Positions 51,421-64,000 of a stretch of 64,000 nucleotides of DNA are shown here, piece by piece. A model generated the notes under the pieces. The model ran no database searches, was not told where the DNA came from, and saw only the letters and a program-made list of their open reading frames with translations. The position numbers and the translations under genes are program-made. The DNA is from Arabidopsis thaliana (Eukaryota; Streptophyta; Magnoliopsida; Brassicales; Brassicaceae). The first letter of the stretch is position 1, and each line of letters opens with the position of its first letter. Location: positions 14,199,001 to 14,263,000 of the forward strand of contig NC_003075.7 of assembly GCF_000001735.4 (NCBI RefSeq). Direction: 5' to 3'.

Positions 51421-51720
51421 ATGAAGAATTGGTGGGAGGAAAGATTGATTTACCAAAGCGATCCAGATGACCCCGATTTCGAACCTCCAGAGAGTGACAT
51501 TGAAGCCGACGATGGAAGTGATAGTGGTGATAGCGGAGTCGAGGAGGACGAAGCCACCAGAATCGAGGGAGAGGACGTCGGGATAGATGGAGACAGAGCT
51601 TCTGATGGAGAGGAAAATAGAGAAGACGATGGTGACATAGCGTCTGATGGAGACGTCAATCTAGAAGACGATGGAGACAGAGATGAAAGTCAAAAGAAGA
51701 GGACTACCAAATCGATTTGA
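51421..51720 (+). CDS. Acidic hypothetical protein carried by the MULE
   Basis: A single ORF of 99 residues starting MKNWWEERLIYQSDPDDPDF. The rest is dominated by Asp, Glu, Ser and Gly with an internal near-repeat (DGDRASDGEENREDDGD / DGDIASDGDVNLEDDGD). The last four codons and the TGA lie inside the right TIR. I do not recognise a domain. It may be the N-terminal exon of a lost transposase or a captured host fragment. The 5' leader (51330-51420) looks like a normal plant leader. Expression is unknown. Confidence 0.5.
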   Translation: MKNWWEERLIYQSDPDDPDFEPPESDIEADDGSDSGDSGVEEDEATRIEGEDVGIDGDRASDGEENREDDGDIASDGDVNLEDDGDRDESQKKRTTKSI

Positions 51721-51994
51721 GAGTTAAAGAAGAAGAATGAAAACGACGTCGTTTTCTTAACGGGTCTGGGTATTAGTCGGGTTAATCACAATCGCGGTAC
51801 AGTAAACGCGGATTTGTGGTTAATCCCGGTTAAATGAATGGTTCAATTGAAAATGTATGTTTAATCATGAATTCGAAAGTAGATGATGTAATTTTGAGGA
51901 ATATGAAAATTGATGGTGGAAATTTAAGGGCCCAAAAATCCGGGAGTGAAAACTAAGAATCGAAATAGTTTATGACTCGAAAATCAGCCAACCC
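51709..51994 (-). repeat. Right terminal inverted repeat of the MULE
   Basis: 286 bp, inverted with respect to the left arm. It carries one copy of the 16-bp palindrome and ends at the 9-bp target duplication. Confidence 0.85.
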
Positions 51995-52003
51995 ATTAAA
52001 TTT

Positions 52004-52350
52004 TCGAACCTTCATCATTTTGCAGACCCCAAAAACGGAAATCATCAAATCATCCACCGTGCCAGCGTGACATTACAAAATCACGTAAATACCCTCGTGT
52101 TTGTTTATAAGGTAAAAAAAGATTGGCGGACCCAAAATGGTGCAGTAGTTAGGTGTACAAATTTTTTTTTGAAGGATCACTACTACGGCTCAAACAAGCC
52201 TGGGTCCATGTCACTACCACCGATGTCAGTCAAACAAAAATAATAATATATGTTTTTAAGTTCCTCTAATTTCAATCTTCTAAACAACAACCCTAAATCC
52301 TTATCTCTATCCTTGCGCTTGATCCAGATTCGGTTCTGATTGGAGCTGCC
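52004..52350. other. CKL3 promoter and leader
   Basis: A 347-bp stretch between the MULE and the CKL3 start. The last ~70 bp match the CKL4 leader. No ORF was seen. Confidence 0.5.
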
Positions 52351-55048
<2,698 letters not shown>

Positions 55049-57436
55049 TGCAAAGAAAATGTAGCTTTTTCCTGAAATGGTGAGTGAGATGATGCGCTGT
55101 TAATGTGACTCCGTGCCCTTAATTCACCTCTGAAACTACAGCAGAAATCAGAACTTGGTGTCACTAACACCTTTGTATCTCCTCCACCTTTGGCTGGAAG
55201 AAAGATGCAATGGTTTCTATGTAAATTCTCTGAAGTGTGTGTGGACAAGAAGGCGTTGGTTGAAGCATTTGTGTTTACACACACAAGACATGAAAGTGTA
55301 TGTGTGCTTTTCATTCAAAGATTTCCCCCAACCTTTGTATAATTCTTACACCCGGATGTGTAATCTTGTTATGTGATTCATACATATCATTTTTAGCTAC
55401 TCTTTGCTATGTGATCAATGACCTTTTGCTGCAGCTTGATATATGTATACATGTTAATGGATAGCGTCATTCTTTGCAGAAATCCAGAGCCAAGCTTGAG
55501 CTGAGATGAGTCTTCAAAAGGCTTAGCAATGCACAGGTTTCTTTCACAGACGCCCAAGTTCGATTCTTATTTTTGTGCAATTGATTTATGAGGAAAGATT
55601 TTGAGAGTCAACATGGGATTCAAATAACTCGGAGACAGTGAGTAAGAAACTATTCTGGGAGAGAATAAAATGTTTGAGAGCTCATGAAGCCAGTTGAAAA
55701 ACGATTTGATGCGCTCGGTCGGAGAAATCATCATCATGGAAGAGGCAGGTGACCAGGTGTAGGTTGTATTTGTACAGCTGTAATGGAAACCTATCTTAGG
55801 CCATAAGGGAAAATCCAATTTGTGTAAACTAAAGTAAGTTTGTCTTAAATTTCTTCATAGTGTTTAGTAATTAGTATCATATACTCTTCAATATTTGCTT
55901 TTAAATATTTCTGTTATCTTTATATATTGTGAAAATTGAAATCAAATCCAGACGGAACCTAAGTAATTGAAAACCAAAACAAAAATTAAATTGAAAGTAA
56001 TTTACTACAATTTGAATTAAGCTACATCATTATTGTTTTTAAACGAAAATTTGATCCGATACCAACTCCAAAGAAGACTGAACTCTACTAGAAAGAAAGG
56101 GGCGTTATTCTAAAACAGGTCCATATTCAACCTAATACACCTATAATATAAAATAGTTTCGTTAGGTTCTATTTAATAATTTATTTTAAATTTAACTTCC
56201 ATTCGTAATCGGCATAAGTTGGACCACATGATAAGTATGATGATGCAATGACTTGCTTTTTACATAACAACAATCTTTGGCCTCATCTACCTATTTCGCA
56301 TTATAACATGTTCTTTGAATCGTTTCCCATTTTGTTTTTACATCATACAAACTTAAAAAGTTTCATCTACGGTGCTGCACCTGCACTCGAAGCAGCCCAG
56401 GTTCCATCGTGGTGTCCTTCGTTACAAAGTTAAGAAAGAGGTTCCAAAATAAGACATGAAAAAGAAGAAGGTGTTCCACTTATTTTTAAGACTGTTATAT
56501 GCTTATATGAAGGACAAAATATACATCTATTTTAAGTTTAGTGGCATATAAATATATTACAAAGAAAAAATCAGAGGAGTCAGAATCCCACATCAGATAA
56601 TTATAAATATATCTTATATGATTGGGCATATAATTTCATAATTGGTAACTGGAAAAAGAAAGTAAGATAATCAAAAGGAAATTGCTAGGTCTTGAATATA
56701 AAATTGTATATTAATAATCAAATTGGCTAATGTAGTGTTTGTTATGAAATTAAAATATTATTATTAGTAGTTAGTTGACCTACTTATATGTATTTTTGTA
56801 ATCAATTACATGATTTAGTAATAATGTTCGTCCAAATAAAAGAATACAATTGTCAAGAGACAAAACCAAGAGTAGTTGTGTTTTATTTTGAATGAAAAGG
56901 AAAACTAAATAAATAGAGTTAGAAGCAATAATTCATATATCATATACAGTATGTGTGAGTGAGTTATGTGTGTATTAAAGTCTTAAAGTTATAAATGTAT
57001 AATATATGATGCATTCATAACAAAATCATAACATGTAGCCAAGTTATTACTTTATTTGTAATAGTTGTGTATAATACATGTTGAACAAAAAATATTGCAG
57101 TAATAACAATGAAACTGAAAATGAGCCTGGTTGCTTCTGTAACCAGGTAAGCTGACATGTTCCTTATTGAAAACAATTATTGAGCTCTTTTTAAAATTAA
57201 ATCCAGCAATAATTCAATCAATTCATATATTATAAGTCAAAGCTTTGTTTATACATAAATCTATCTTATTTACACAAATCAGCTTCGTTTGATCCAACTA
57301 ACATGTATTAAGTATTAACATTAGTAGAATTCTCTGAACATAACTTAAAATCAAAACTTGTATCTACTAATTATGGGAAAATAGTCTCAAATTGAATCTG
57401 AAAAAGAATTGCAAATTTTTAAGAAAAATAAAGAAA
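55049..57436. other. CKL3 3' UTR, then AT-rich intergenic
   Basis: A possible spliced 3' UTR exon starts near 55481 (TTTGCAG). After about 55600 the DNA is AT-rich with no supported gene. Short ORFs at 55567-55818 (-) and 56248-56433 (+) show no family resemblance. Confidence 0.45.
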
Positions 57437-58735
57437 CTAAACATCAAAGTGTTGGTGTGTTGTGTTAATTTGACTTCTTTTTTCTCTGTTAGCAAACCAT
57501 TGAGCAGTTTTTCTAGCGATCGGCAGCCACAAACGCCGTCTTCTCTCCTCCGTCTCATTCCCACCGTTTTGTAACGCAGACGCAGTCTCTGCGGCTGAAC
57601 CGCTGCAATCTCCATGAATCGATATACTGAGTCTAGGAACCGCAGTGATGTCAGACACCGATCTTCGTCCTGGTTCGATCATAACGCTTCTTGATTTCGA
57701 ACCAGAGTCTCCGTTTTCCGAGGAAAACATAGTTGTCATCGAAGTTAACTTGTTCTCCAACATTCTCTTCGCTTCCATCTCTTCCTTGATTCGCAAGATA
57801 CCTATCTGATCCTCTTCATCTCCTCTCTTCACATGATCCAATGAAGAAAATCTCTCGCTAGAAATCGAATTAACCATCTCGGAATTCAAAAACATCAAAT
57901 CTGATGAACTCACGTTGCTCCAACGATTCTTGAAAACAACATCCGACACAACGATCCTATGATTGAACTTGTGCATAAGCTTCTTCTCATCTTTATCGTT
58001 CACGTGTTCATCAAGTAACGTTTTTTCTTTATTACCTAATTTCAGAATCTTCCGGAAACTCTCTCCGATGCTGAATCTCGACGACCCACTAAGTTCTTCT
58101 CTGTGTATTCTTTCTTCTTCTTCTTCTCTCTCGATGTAAAGCTCCAAGCTCGAATCTTCTCTAATCTCAGACTGATTCAAGAACCTGAAACTGTTTCCGT
58201 TAGTGAGAACAGAGGAATCTTCTTCCATTGAGACTCTATCTCTGCAAAGAGGACAAGTTGCGTGTTGCTCAAGCCACTGATCGATACATCCGATGTGGAA
58301 AGCGTGTCTACACTTAGGCAACAATCTAAGAATCTCAACACTTTCGAATTTAGACAAACAGACAGAACAATCAAGACCTTGTTTTGATCCTTTCAAAGCA
58401 GAGAATCTAAACAGAGGAAGAGACTCGATTGCTGTTTTGTCTAAACCAGAGAATCGATCCGATGATGCCGTTGACCGGTTAAAGAATATTCCTTGTCTGA
58501 GCCGGCGATCGTGCCTTCTTCTGTCGCCGGAACCTGATCGGAGATCGATGTGGCAGCACTTAGCGTAGACGAGGAGGACGAAAGTGAGTGCGAACATGAT
58601 GGCGAGAACTCCGGTGACGACGGCTAAACTCGGCTCAAAATTTGCGACGAGGTCACCGTTTCTGAACGGAGGAGGAGTCTGGGCAGAGGCATAACTGTGG
58701 AGGAGAGGAAGAAAGAAAAAGAAGATTTGATACAT
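57437..58735 (-). CDS. ATL42: ATL-type RING-H2 E3 ubiquitin ligase
   Basis: Intronless, 432 residues, as is usual for the ATL family. An N-terminal signal-like stretch (FFFFLPLLHSYASAQT) is followed by a transmembrane helix at ~37-57 (LAVVTGVLAIMFALTFVLLVYA). The GLD motif is GLDKTAIESLPLF (97-109). The RING-H2 domain runs 123-164: C123-x2-C126, C142-x-H144-x2-H147-x2-C150, and C161-x2-C164, with Trp154 in the usual E2-contact position. The long Ser/Glu-rich C-terminal half is typical of larger ATLs. It should transfer ubiquitin at a membrane; the substrate is not evident. The name ATL42 is from recognition. Confidence 0.94.
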   Translation of the reverse strand: MYQIFFFFLPLLHSYASAQTPPPFRNGDLVANFEPSLAVVTGVLAIMFALTFVLLVYAKCCHIDLRSGSGDRRRHDRRLRQGIFFNRSTASSDRFSGLDKTAIESLPLFRFSALKGSKQGLDCSVCLSKFESVEILRLLPKCRHAFHIGCIDQWLEQHATCPLCRDRVSMEEDSSVLTNGNSFRFLNQSEIREDSSLELYIEREEEEERIHREELSGSSRFSIGESFRKILKLGNKEKTLLDEHVNDKDEKKLMHKFNHRIVVSDVVFKNRWSNVSSSDLMFLNSEMVNSISSERFSSLDHVKRGDEEDQIGILRIKEEMEAKRMLENKLTSMTTMFSSENGDSGSKSRSVMIEPGRRSVSDITAVPRLSISIHGDCSGSAAETASALQNGGNETEERRRRLWLPIARKTAQWFANREKRSQINTTHQHFDV

Positions 58736-59750
58736 CGGAGCGTTCGAGAGAAACTTTGTTTCTTGATATTCTTGGGTTTGAAATAGTTTTATTGGAGATG
58801 AAAATGAGATTATGTTAGAGAAAGTGATATTTTTCGGTGTATGCTATAAACTAATACAATTACGTCATATACGTGACAACAATTTGTATGCTATTGCTTT
58901 TTATCTATGCTCTATTTGTCTTCTACTATTCTCTCCATTTAATTAAATACAATTTTATCTTTCGGTGGGCTGTTATTCTCCGACCTCATTTTTGATGATA
59001 CTTAGGACTACAATATATATGGAACTTATTTATCATTTTATAAAGTTACAACTTGCGTCACACATTTGGAGTGATATTTTTGTTTAGTTTTTGGTCTGCG
59101 AACTATTAAAAAAAACTACATATATAACCAAATCTCTTTTCAATTCGGTTCCATATATTTTTTGTCATATGGTTTAGGTTATGCTATTTAACAAAATTAT
59201 TTTGACGTTACTTGACTTATTTATGTCTGCTCTTCCTTTTTTATCCATACACAGTGAATCACATACAAATTTTGAATACACAATGAATCACAAATATACA
59301 TATCTTGATCGTTCTCTCGAGTCATTTTGGTTTGATTGATGTTAAAACAAGTATTTATATAACCGCATGATAAGCTAAAGTCGAAATTAATTACTTTCCA
59401 AAACATGTGAACGTCCAACCATAACTAAATCTCAATAGGAGGATTCGTACCATGGTTTTCTAACTTCACGGTAAGTGTTTTCAAGTTTTCAACCATGAAC
59501 AAACTTGATTTTTTTTTTTTTTTTTTTTGTATGAGGTTATGAGAAGTCGTTTACTCTCCAATTATGGTTTCATAATGAATATTTTCGTTTAATAAAAACT
59601 AAAAAGGAATGCCATGGTTGTACCTAGAACTACTAGTTTATTATTTGTGACAAAGCTACTAAGTATACTTGCTAGTAATAACCATGACAATGTTATATTA
59701 TAAATGTTAATGAATCGTGACAGATTAACTAAGAAAAAGTCAACGACCAG
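58736..59750. other. ATL42 promoter and AT-rich spacer
   Basis: AT-rich DNA upstream of ATL42, ending with a ~22-bp T tract (about 59508-59529). No gene was seen. Confidence 0.5.
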
Positions 59751-59759
59751 CTGCACAAA

Positions 59760-60197
59760 ATTCCGGTGCGGCAAAATAAAGTCAAAGTTGCATTACTCAT
59801 GATTGGCTTCGATGCTTTACTATTTGTGAATCAGAGAGAACCTCCTCTACAATCAGAAACTTTGCTTTCTGCGAATGGACCTGCAACACTCAACAATACT
59901 TTGGGCCTCAGTCAAAGTGTCAAGCCCATCAACCTCAAGTCTTCTCTACCTTGCAACGGTAACAAGATTCCTCAATTTCCAGCGCATCAACGTACGGGAT
60001 TCACAGCTAATCATTTGTCCCTTCATAACAAATTTGATCCTCTTTGTTCCTCTGTCGTGATGTGCAGCTAATGACGTGTGACCTAGTGTCTCACCATTTT
60101 GGGGTTCATATATAAACTCTTCTCTGTCATTGTAAACCTTAAGCTGAAATATTCAATAAAGAGTTTTCTCTTCATCATCGTTTTATCAATACTTTCA
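59760..60197 (+). repeat. 5' LTR of copia element, left edge uncertain
   Basis: The right edge at 60197 is fixed by the primer-binding site that follows. Inside are TATATAAA (60109-60116) and AATAAA (60155-60160), the promoter and polyadenylation signals expected in an LTR. The left edge cannot be set because the matching 3' LTR lies beyond the window; 59760 is a guess from composition. Confidence 0.5.
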
Positions 60198-60209
60198 TGG
60201 TATCAGAGC
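60198..60209 (+). other. Primer-binding site (initiator tRNA-Met)
   Basis: TGGTATCAGAGC is complementary to the 3' end of plant initiator methionine tRNA, the standard Ty1/copia primer site, placed directly after the LTR. Confidence 0.85.
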
Positions 60210-60219
60210 TCAGTCGAAA

Positions 60220-63200
60220 ATGGCTGACAACTCTGATTCATCTTCCGCTCTCTGTTTTTCTCATTATGTTACTCTGAAACTCTCAACTGCAAACTACCTC
60301 TTGTGGAAGATCCAGTTCGAGACTTGGCTCAACAATCAACGTTTGCTTGGTTTTGTTACTGGTGCTAATCCGTGTCCTAATGCTACGAGATCTATCAGAA
60401 ATGGAGATCAAGTTACAGAAGCTACAAATCCTGACTTTCTCACATGGGTTCAAAATGACCAGAAAATCATGGGGTGGCTCCTTGGTTCGTTGTCTGAAGA
60501 TGCTCTGCGTTCAGTCTACGGGTTACACACATCCAGAGAGGTATGGTTTTCTCTTGCTAAGAAGTACAACCGTGTCTCTGCCTCTAGGAAAAGTGACTTG
60601 CAACGTCGTTTGAACCCTGTCTCTAAGAATGAGAAATCTATGCTTGAGTATCTAAACTGTGTTAAGCAAATCTGTGACCAGCTAGACTCTATTGGTTGTC
60701 CTGTTCCAGAAAACGAAAAGATTTTTGGGGTCTTGAATGGTTTAGGTCAGGAATATATGCTTGTGTCTACAATGATTAAAGGTTCTATGGATACCTATCC
60801 CATGTCCTTTGAGGATGTTGTTTTCAAGCTGATTAATTTTGATGATAAGCTGCAAAAGTATGCAGAGGTTCCTAATGTTTCTCCTCACTTGGCTTATGCT
60901 ACTGAATCAAACTACTCAAAGTGGTCAATCTGGTGGAAATCGAGGTCGCAACAACTACACCACTAAAGGGAGAGGTTTCCCTCAACAAATCTCAAGTGGC
61001 TCTCCCTCTGACTCAGGAACAAGACCTACCTGTCAGATCTGCAACAAGTATGGTCATTCTGCTTATAAGTGTTGGAAGCGTTTTGATCATGCTTTTCAGA
61101 GTGAAGACTTCAGTAAAGCCTTTGCTGCAATGCGTGTCTCTGATCAGAAATCCAATCCTTGGGTGACTGACTCAGGCGCTACTTCACACATCACGAACTC
61201 TACTTCTCAGCTTCAGTCTGCTCAACCTTACAGTGGAGAAGATTCAGTTATTGTTGGCAACAGTGACTTTCTCCCCATAACTCACATTGGTTCAGCAGTT
61301 CTGACAAGCAACCAAGGTAATCTGCCACTAAGAGATGTTCTTGTTTGTCCTAATATCACTAAGTCTCTTTTATCTGTGTCTAAGCTTACCTCAGATTATC
61401 CTTGTGTGATTGAGTTTGACTCTGATGGTGTGATTGTTAAGGACAAGCTGACAAAACAGCTCCTCACGAAAGGAACCCGCCATAATGATTTGTACCTGTT
61501 GGAGAATCCGAAGTTCATGGCTTGCTACTCTTCCAGACAACAAGCTACAAGTGATGAGGTGTGGCATATGAGGCTAGGTCACCCTAATCAAGATGTTCTC
61601 CAACAACTTTTAAGAAATAAAGCCATAGTTATAAGTAAAACAAGTCACAGTTTGTGTGATGCTTGCCAAATGGGAAAGATTTGCAAGCTTCCTTTTGCTT
61701 CTTCAGATTTTGTTTCAAGCAGACTCCTAGAACGTGTCCACTGTGACTTATGGGGTCCTGCACCAGTTGTTTCTTCTCAAGGTTTTCGATATTATGTAAT
61801 CTTTATTGACAATTACTCAAGATTCACTTGGTTTTATCCATTGCGCCTCAAATCAGATTTCTTCTCTGTCTTTCTCACGTTTCAAAAGATGGTTGAGAAT
61901 CAGTGTCAACAAAAGATTGCTAGTTTTCAGTGTGATGGAGGGGGTGAGTTTATCAGCAATCAGTTTGTTTCTCATCTTGCAGAGTGTGGAATCAGACAGT
62001 TGATCTCATGTCCCTACACTCCTCAACAAAATGGTATTGCTGAAAGAAAACATCGTCACATTACAGAACTTGGTTCGTCAATGATGTTTCAAGGCAAAGT
62101 TCCTCAGTTTTTGTGGGTAGAAGCTTTTTACACTTCAAATTTCCTGTGCAACCTTCTTCCATCCTCAGTTCTCAAAGATCAGAAAAGTCCATATGAAGTT
62201 CTTATGGGAAAGGCTCCAGTCTACACTTCTCTTCGAGTTTTTGGATGTGCCTGCTATCCTAATCTCAGACCTTATGCAAGTAACAAGTTTGATCCTAAAT
62301 CGTTACTATGTGTTTTCACAGGTTATAATGAGAAGTACAAGGGATACAAGTGTTTTCATCCGCCTACAGGGAAGATATATATCAACAGACATGTTCTATT
62401 TGATGAATCCAAATTCCTTTTTTCAGATATCTATAGTGACAAAGTTTCAGGTACAAACTCAACTTTAGTCTCAGCTTGGCAAAGCAACTTTCTCCCGAAG
62501 AGTATTCCTGCAACTCCAGAAGTCTTGGATATCTCTAATACTGCAGCTTCTTTCAGTGATGAACAAGGTGAATTCTCTGGTGCTGTTGGAGGAGGAGGTT
62601 GTGGGTGTACGGCGGACTTAGATTCTGTTCCTATAGGCAACAGTCTCCCTTCTTCTCCAGTTACTCAGCAGAATTCACCACAACCAGAAACTCCTATCTC
62701 TTCTGCAGGTTCAGGAAATGATGCAGAAGACTCAGAGTTGAGTGAAAATTCAGAAAATTCAGAAAGTTCAGTGTTCAGTGAAGCTACAACAGAAACAGAA
62801 GCTGCTGACAACACTAATGATCAAAGTCATCCTATGATAACAAGGTCTAAATCAGGCATTTTCAAGCCAAATCCCAAATATGCTATGTTTACAGTAAAGA
62901 GTAACTACCCTGTACCAAAGACAGTCAAAACAGCTCTTAAAGACCCTGGATGGACTGATGCAATGGGTGAAGAGTATGACTCTTTTGAAGAAACACATAC
63001 TTGGGATTTGGTTCCACCTGACTCGTTCATTACTCCTTTAGGCTGCAGGTGGGTTTTCAAAACGAAGCTAAAGGCTGATGGAACTCTTGATAGATTAAAG
63101 GCTCGTCTTGTTGCTAAGGGCTATGAACAAGAAGAAGGAGTTGATTACATGGAGACTTATAGTCCAGTGGTTCGCACAGCCACAGTGAGAACAATCTTAC

Positions 63201-64000
63201 ATGTTGCAACCATTAACAAGTGGGAAATCAAGCAACTTGATGTTAAAAATGCCTTTTTACATGGTGATTTGAAAGAGACTGTGTACATGTACCAACCTCC
63301 AGGTTTTGAAAATCAAGACAGACCTGATTATGTGTGCAAGCTCAACAAAGCCATTTATGGTCTTAAACAAGCTCCGAGAGCTTGGTTTGACAAGTTCAGT
63401 ACTTTTCTCTTGGAGTTTGGTTTCATCTGTACCTATTCAGATCCTTCTCTGTTTGTGTTTCTGAAAGGAAGAGATCTCATGTTCCTCTTGCTCTATATGG
63501 ACGACATGCTTCTCACAGGCAACAATAGTGAACTGTTGGACACACTGCTTGTCTCTCTGAATAAAGAGTCCGCATGAAAGACATGGGAATGCTGCATTAC
63601 TTTCTCGGAATTCAGGCTCATTTTCACTGAGAAGGGTTGTTCTTGCATCAAGAGAAATATGCTATGGATCTCCTTGTTGCAGCAGGAATGGCAGATTGTG
63701 CCCCAATGCCAACCCCTTTGCCTCTTCAATTGGATAAAGTTCCTGGTCAACAAGAAAGCTTTGCTGATCCTACTTATTTTCGGAGCTTGGCTGGTAAGTT
63801 ACAATATCTTACTCTTACTCGTCCTGACATTCAATTTGCAGTCAATCTTGTGTGTCAAAAGATGCATTCCCCCACAGTTGCTGATTTCAATCTCCTCAAA
63901 AGAGTCTTACGCTATCTCAAAGGAAAAGTTCAAATGGGTCTCAACTTACACAACAACACGGATATCACTTTGCGTGCTTATAGTGATAGTGACTGGGCAA
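60220..64000 (+). pseudogene. Decayed Ty1/copia gag-pol, cut by window end
   Basis: Gag starts at 60220. Along the element are a CCHC knuckle (CQICNKYGHSAYKC), a protease motif (WVTDSGATSHIT) and the pre-integrase HMRLGHPNQD. The integrase core has its D-D-E residues (HCDLWG, QCDGGGEF, GIAERKHR). The reverse transcriptase has QLDVKNAFLHGDL and YMDD, and an RNase H start is seen at the window edge (AYSDSDWA). The order protease, integrase, RT, RNase H defines copia. It is broken by a frameshift near 60917-60921 in gag, a second near 63567-63570 after the RT motif, and a TGA at 63628-63630. Otherwise the frames are long and well preserved, so the copy is fairly recent but very likely unable to make a full polyprotein. 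Confidence 0.9.

Larger units (their letters stand above)
50954..52003. mobile_element. Mutator-like element (MULE) with 9-bp TSD
   Basis: The element spans 50963-51994 (1,032 bp), flanked by a perfect 9-bp direct repeat ATTAAATTT (50954-50962 and 51995-52003). Its ends begin GGGTTGGCTGATTTTCGA on both sides. Terminal inverted repeats cover 50963-51293 and 51709-51994; the left one is longer because a ~46-bp unit is doubled. Long TIRs and a 9-bp duplication define the Mutator superfamily. There is no transposase, so it is non-autonomous. It sits between the tandem kinase genes and carries an acidic ORF. Confidence 0.9.

Overview
This is a plant nuclear window with short GT-AG introns, AT-rich intergenic DNA, chloroplast transit peptides and land-plant gene families. 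Gene content and order match what I remember of the Arabidopsis thaliana chromosome 4 long arm, roughly At4g28730 to At4g28900. The species call rests on recognition; the exon structures below were traced by hand from splice sites and reading-frame continuity.

Layout, left to right. (1) 0.2-5 kb: three plastid-protein genes, glutaredoxin GRXC5 (+), a LOW PSII ACCUMULATION-like membrane protein (+) and PSAE1 of photosystem I (-). (2) 5-14.5 kb: a long intergenic stretch, a TRM-type DUF3741/DUF4378 protein (+) and a tetraspanin (-), the last two convergent. (3) 15.8-18.2 kb: a small orphan B3/DUF313-like ORF and a GDSL esterase/lipase (+). (4) 19.4-31.4 kb: a tandem array of four PIF-type bHLH genes (bHLH023, 056, 119, 127; all +). 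This is the most dynamic part of the window. It shows a start codon split by an intron in all four genes, duplication of the phytochrome-B-binding (APB-like) exon in two, a solo LTR inside the last exon of bHLH023, a lost splice acceptor in bHLH127, and a GC donor plus early stop in bHLH119. (5) 31.9-34.9 kb: a divergent pair sharing a 202-bp promoter, a HIT zinc-finger protein (-) and a METTL5-like rRNA adenine methyltransferase (+). Both families act in ribosome biogenesis.

(6) 35-45 kb: a gene-poor AT-rich region around TIE1, an EAR-motif repressor. (7) 45.3-55 kb: XTH26, then the tandem casein kinase 1 paralogues CKL4 and CKL3. They are separated by a complete 1,032-bp Mutator-like element with about 0.3-kb terminal inverted repeats and a perfect 9-bp target-site duplication, carrying a small acidic ORF. 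(8) 57.4-58.7 kb: RING-H2 ubiquitin ligase gene ATL42 (-). (9) From about 59.8 kb to the window end: a decayed Ty1/copia retrotransposon cut by the window edge.

I found no CRISPR, no operon-like structure, and no rRNA or tRNA gene. The most interesting material is the bHLH array and the two structurally complete insertions (solo LTR and MULE).
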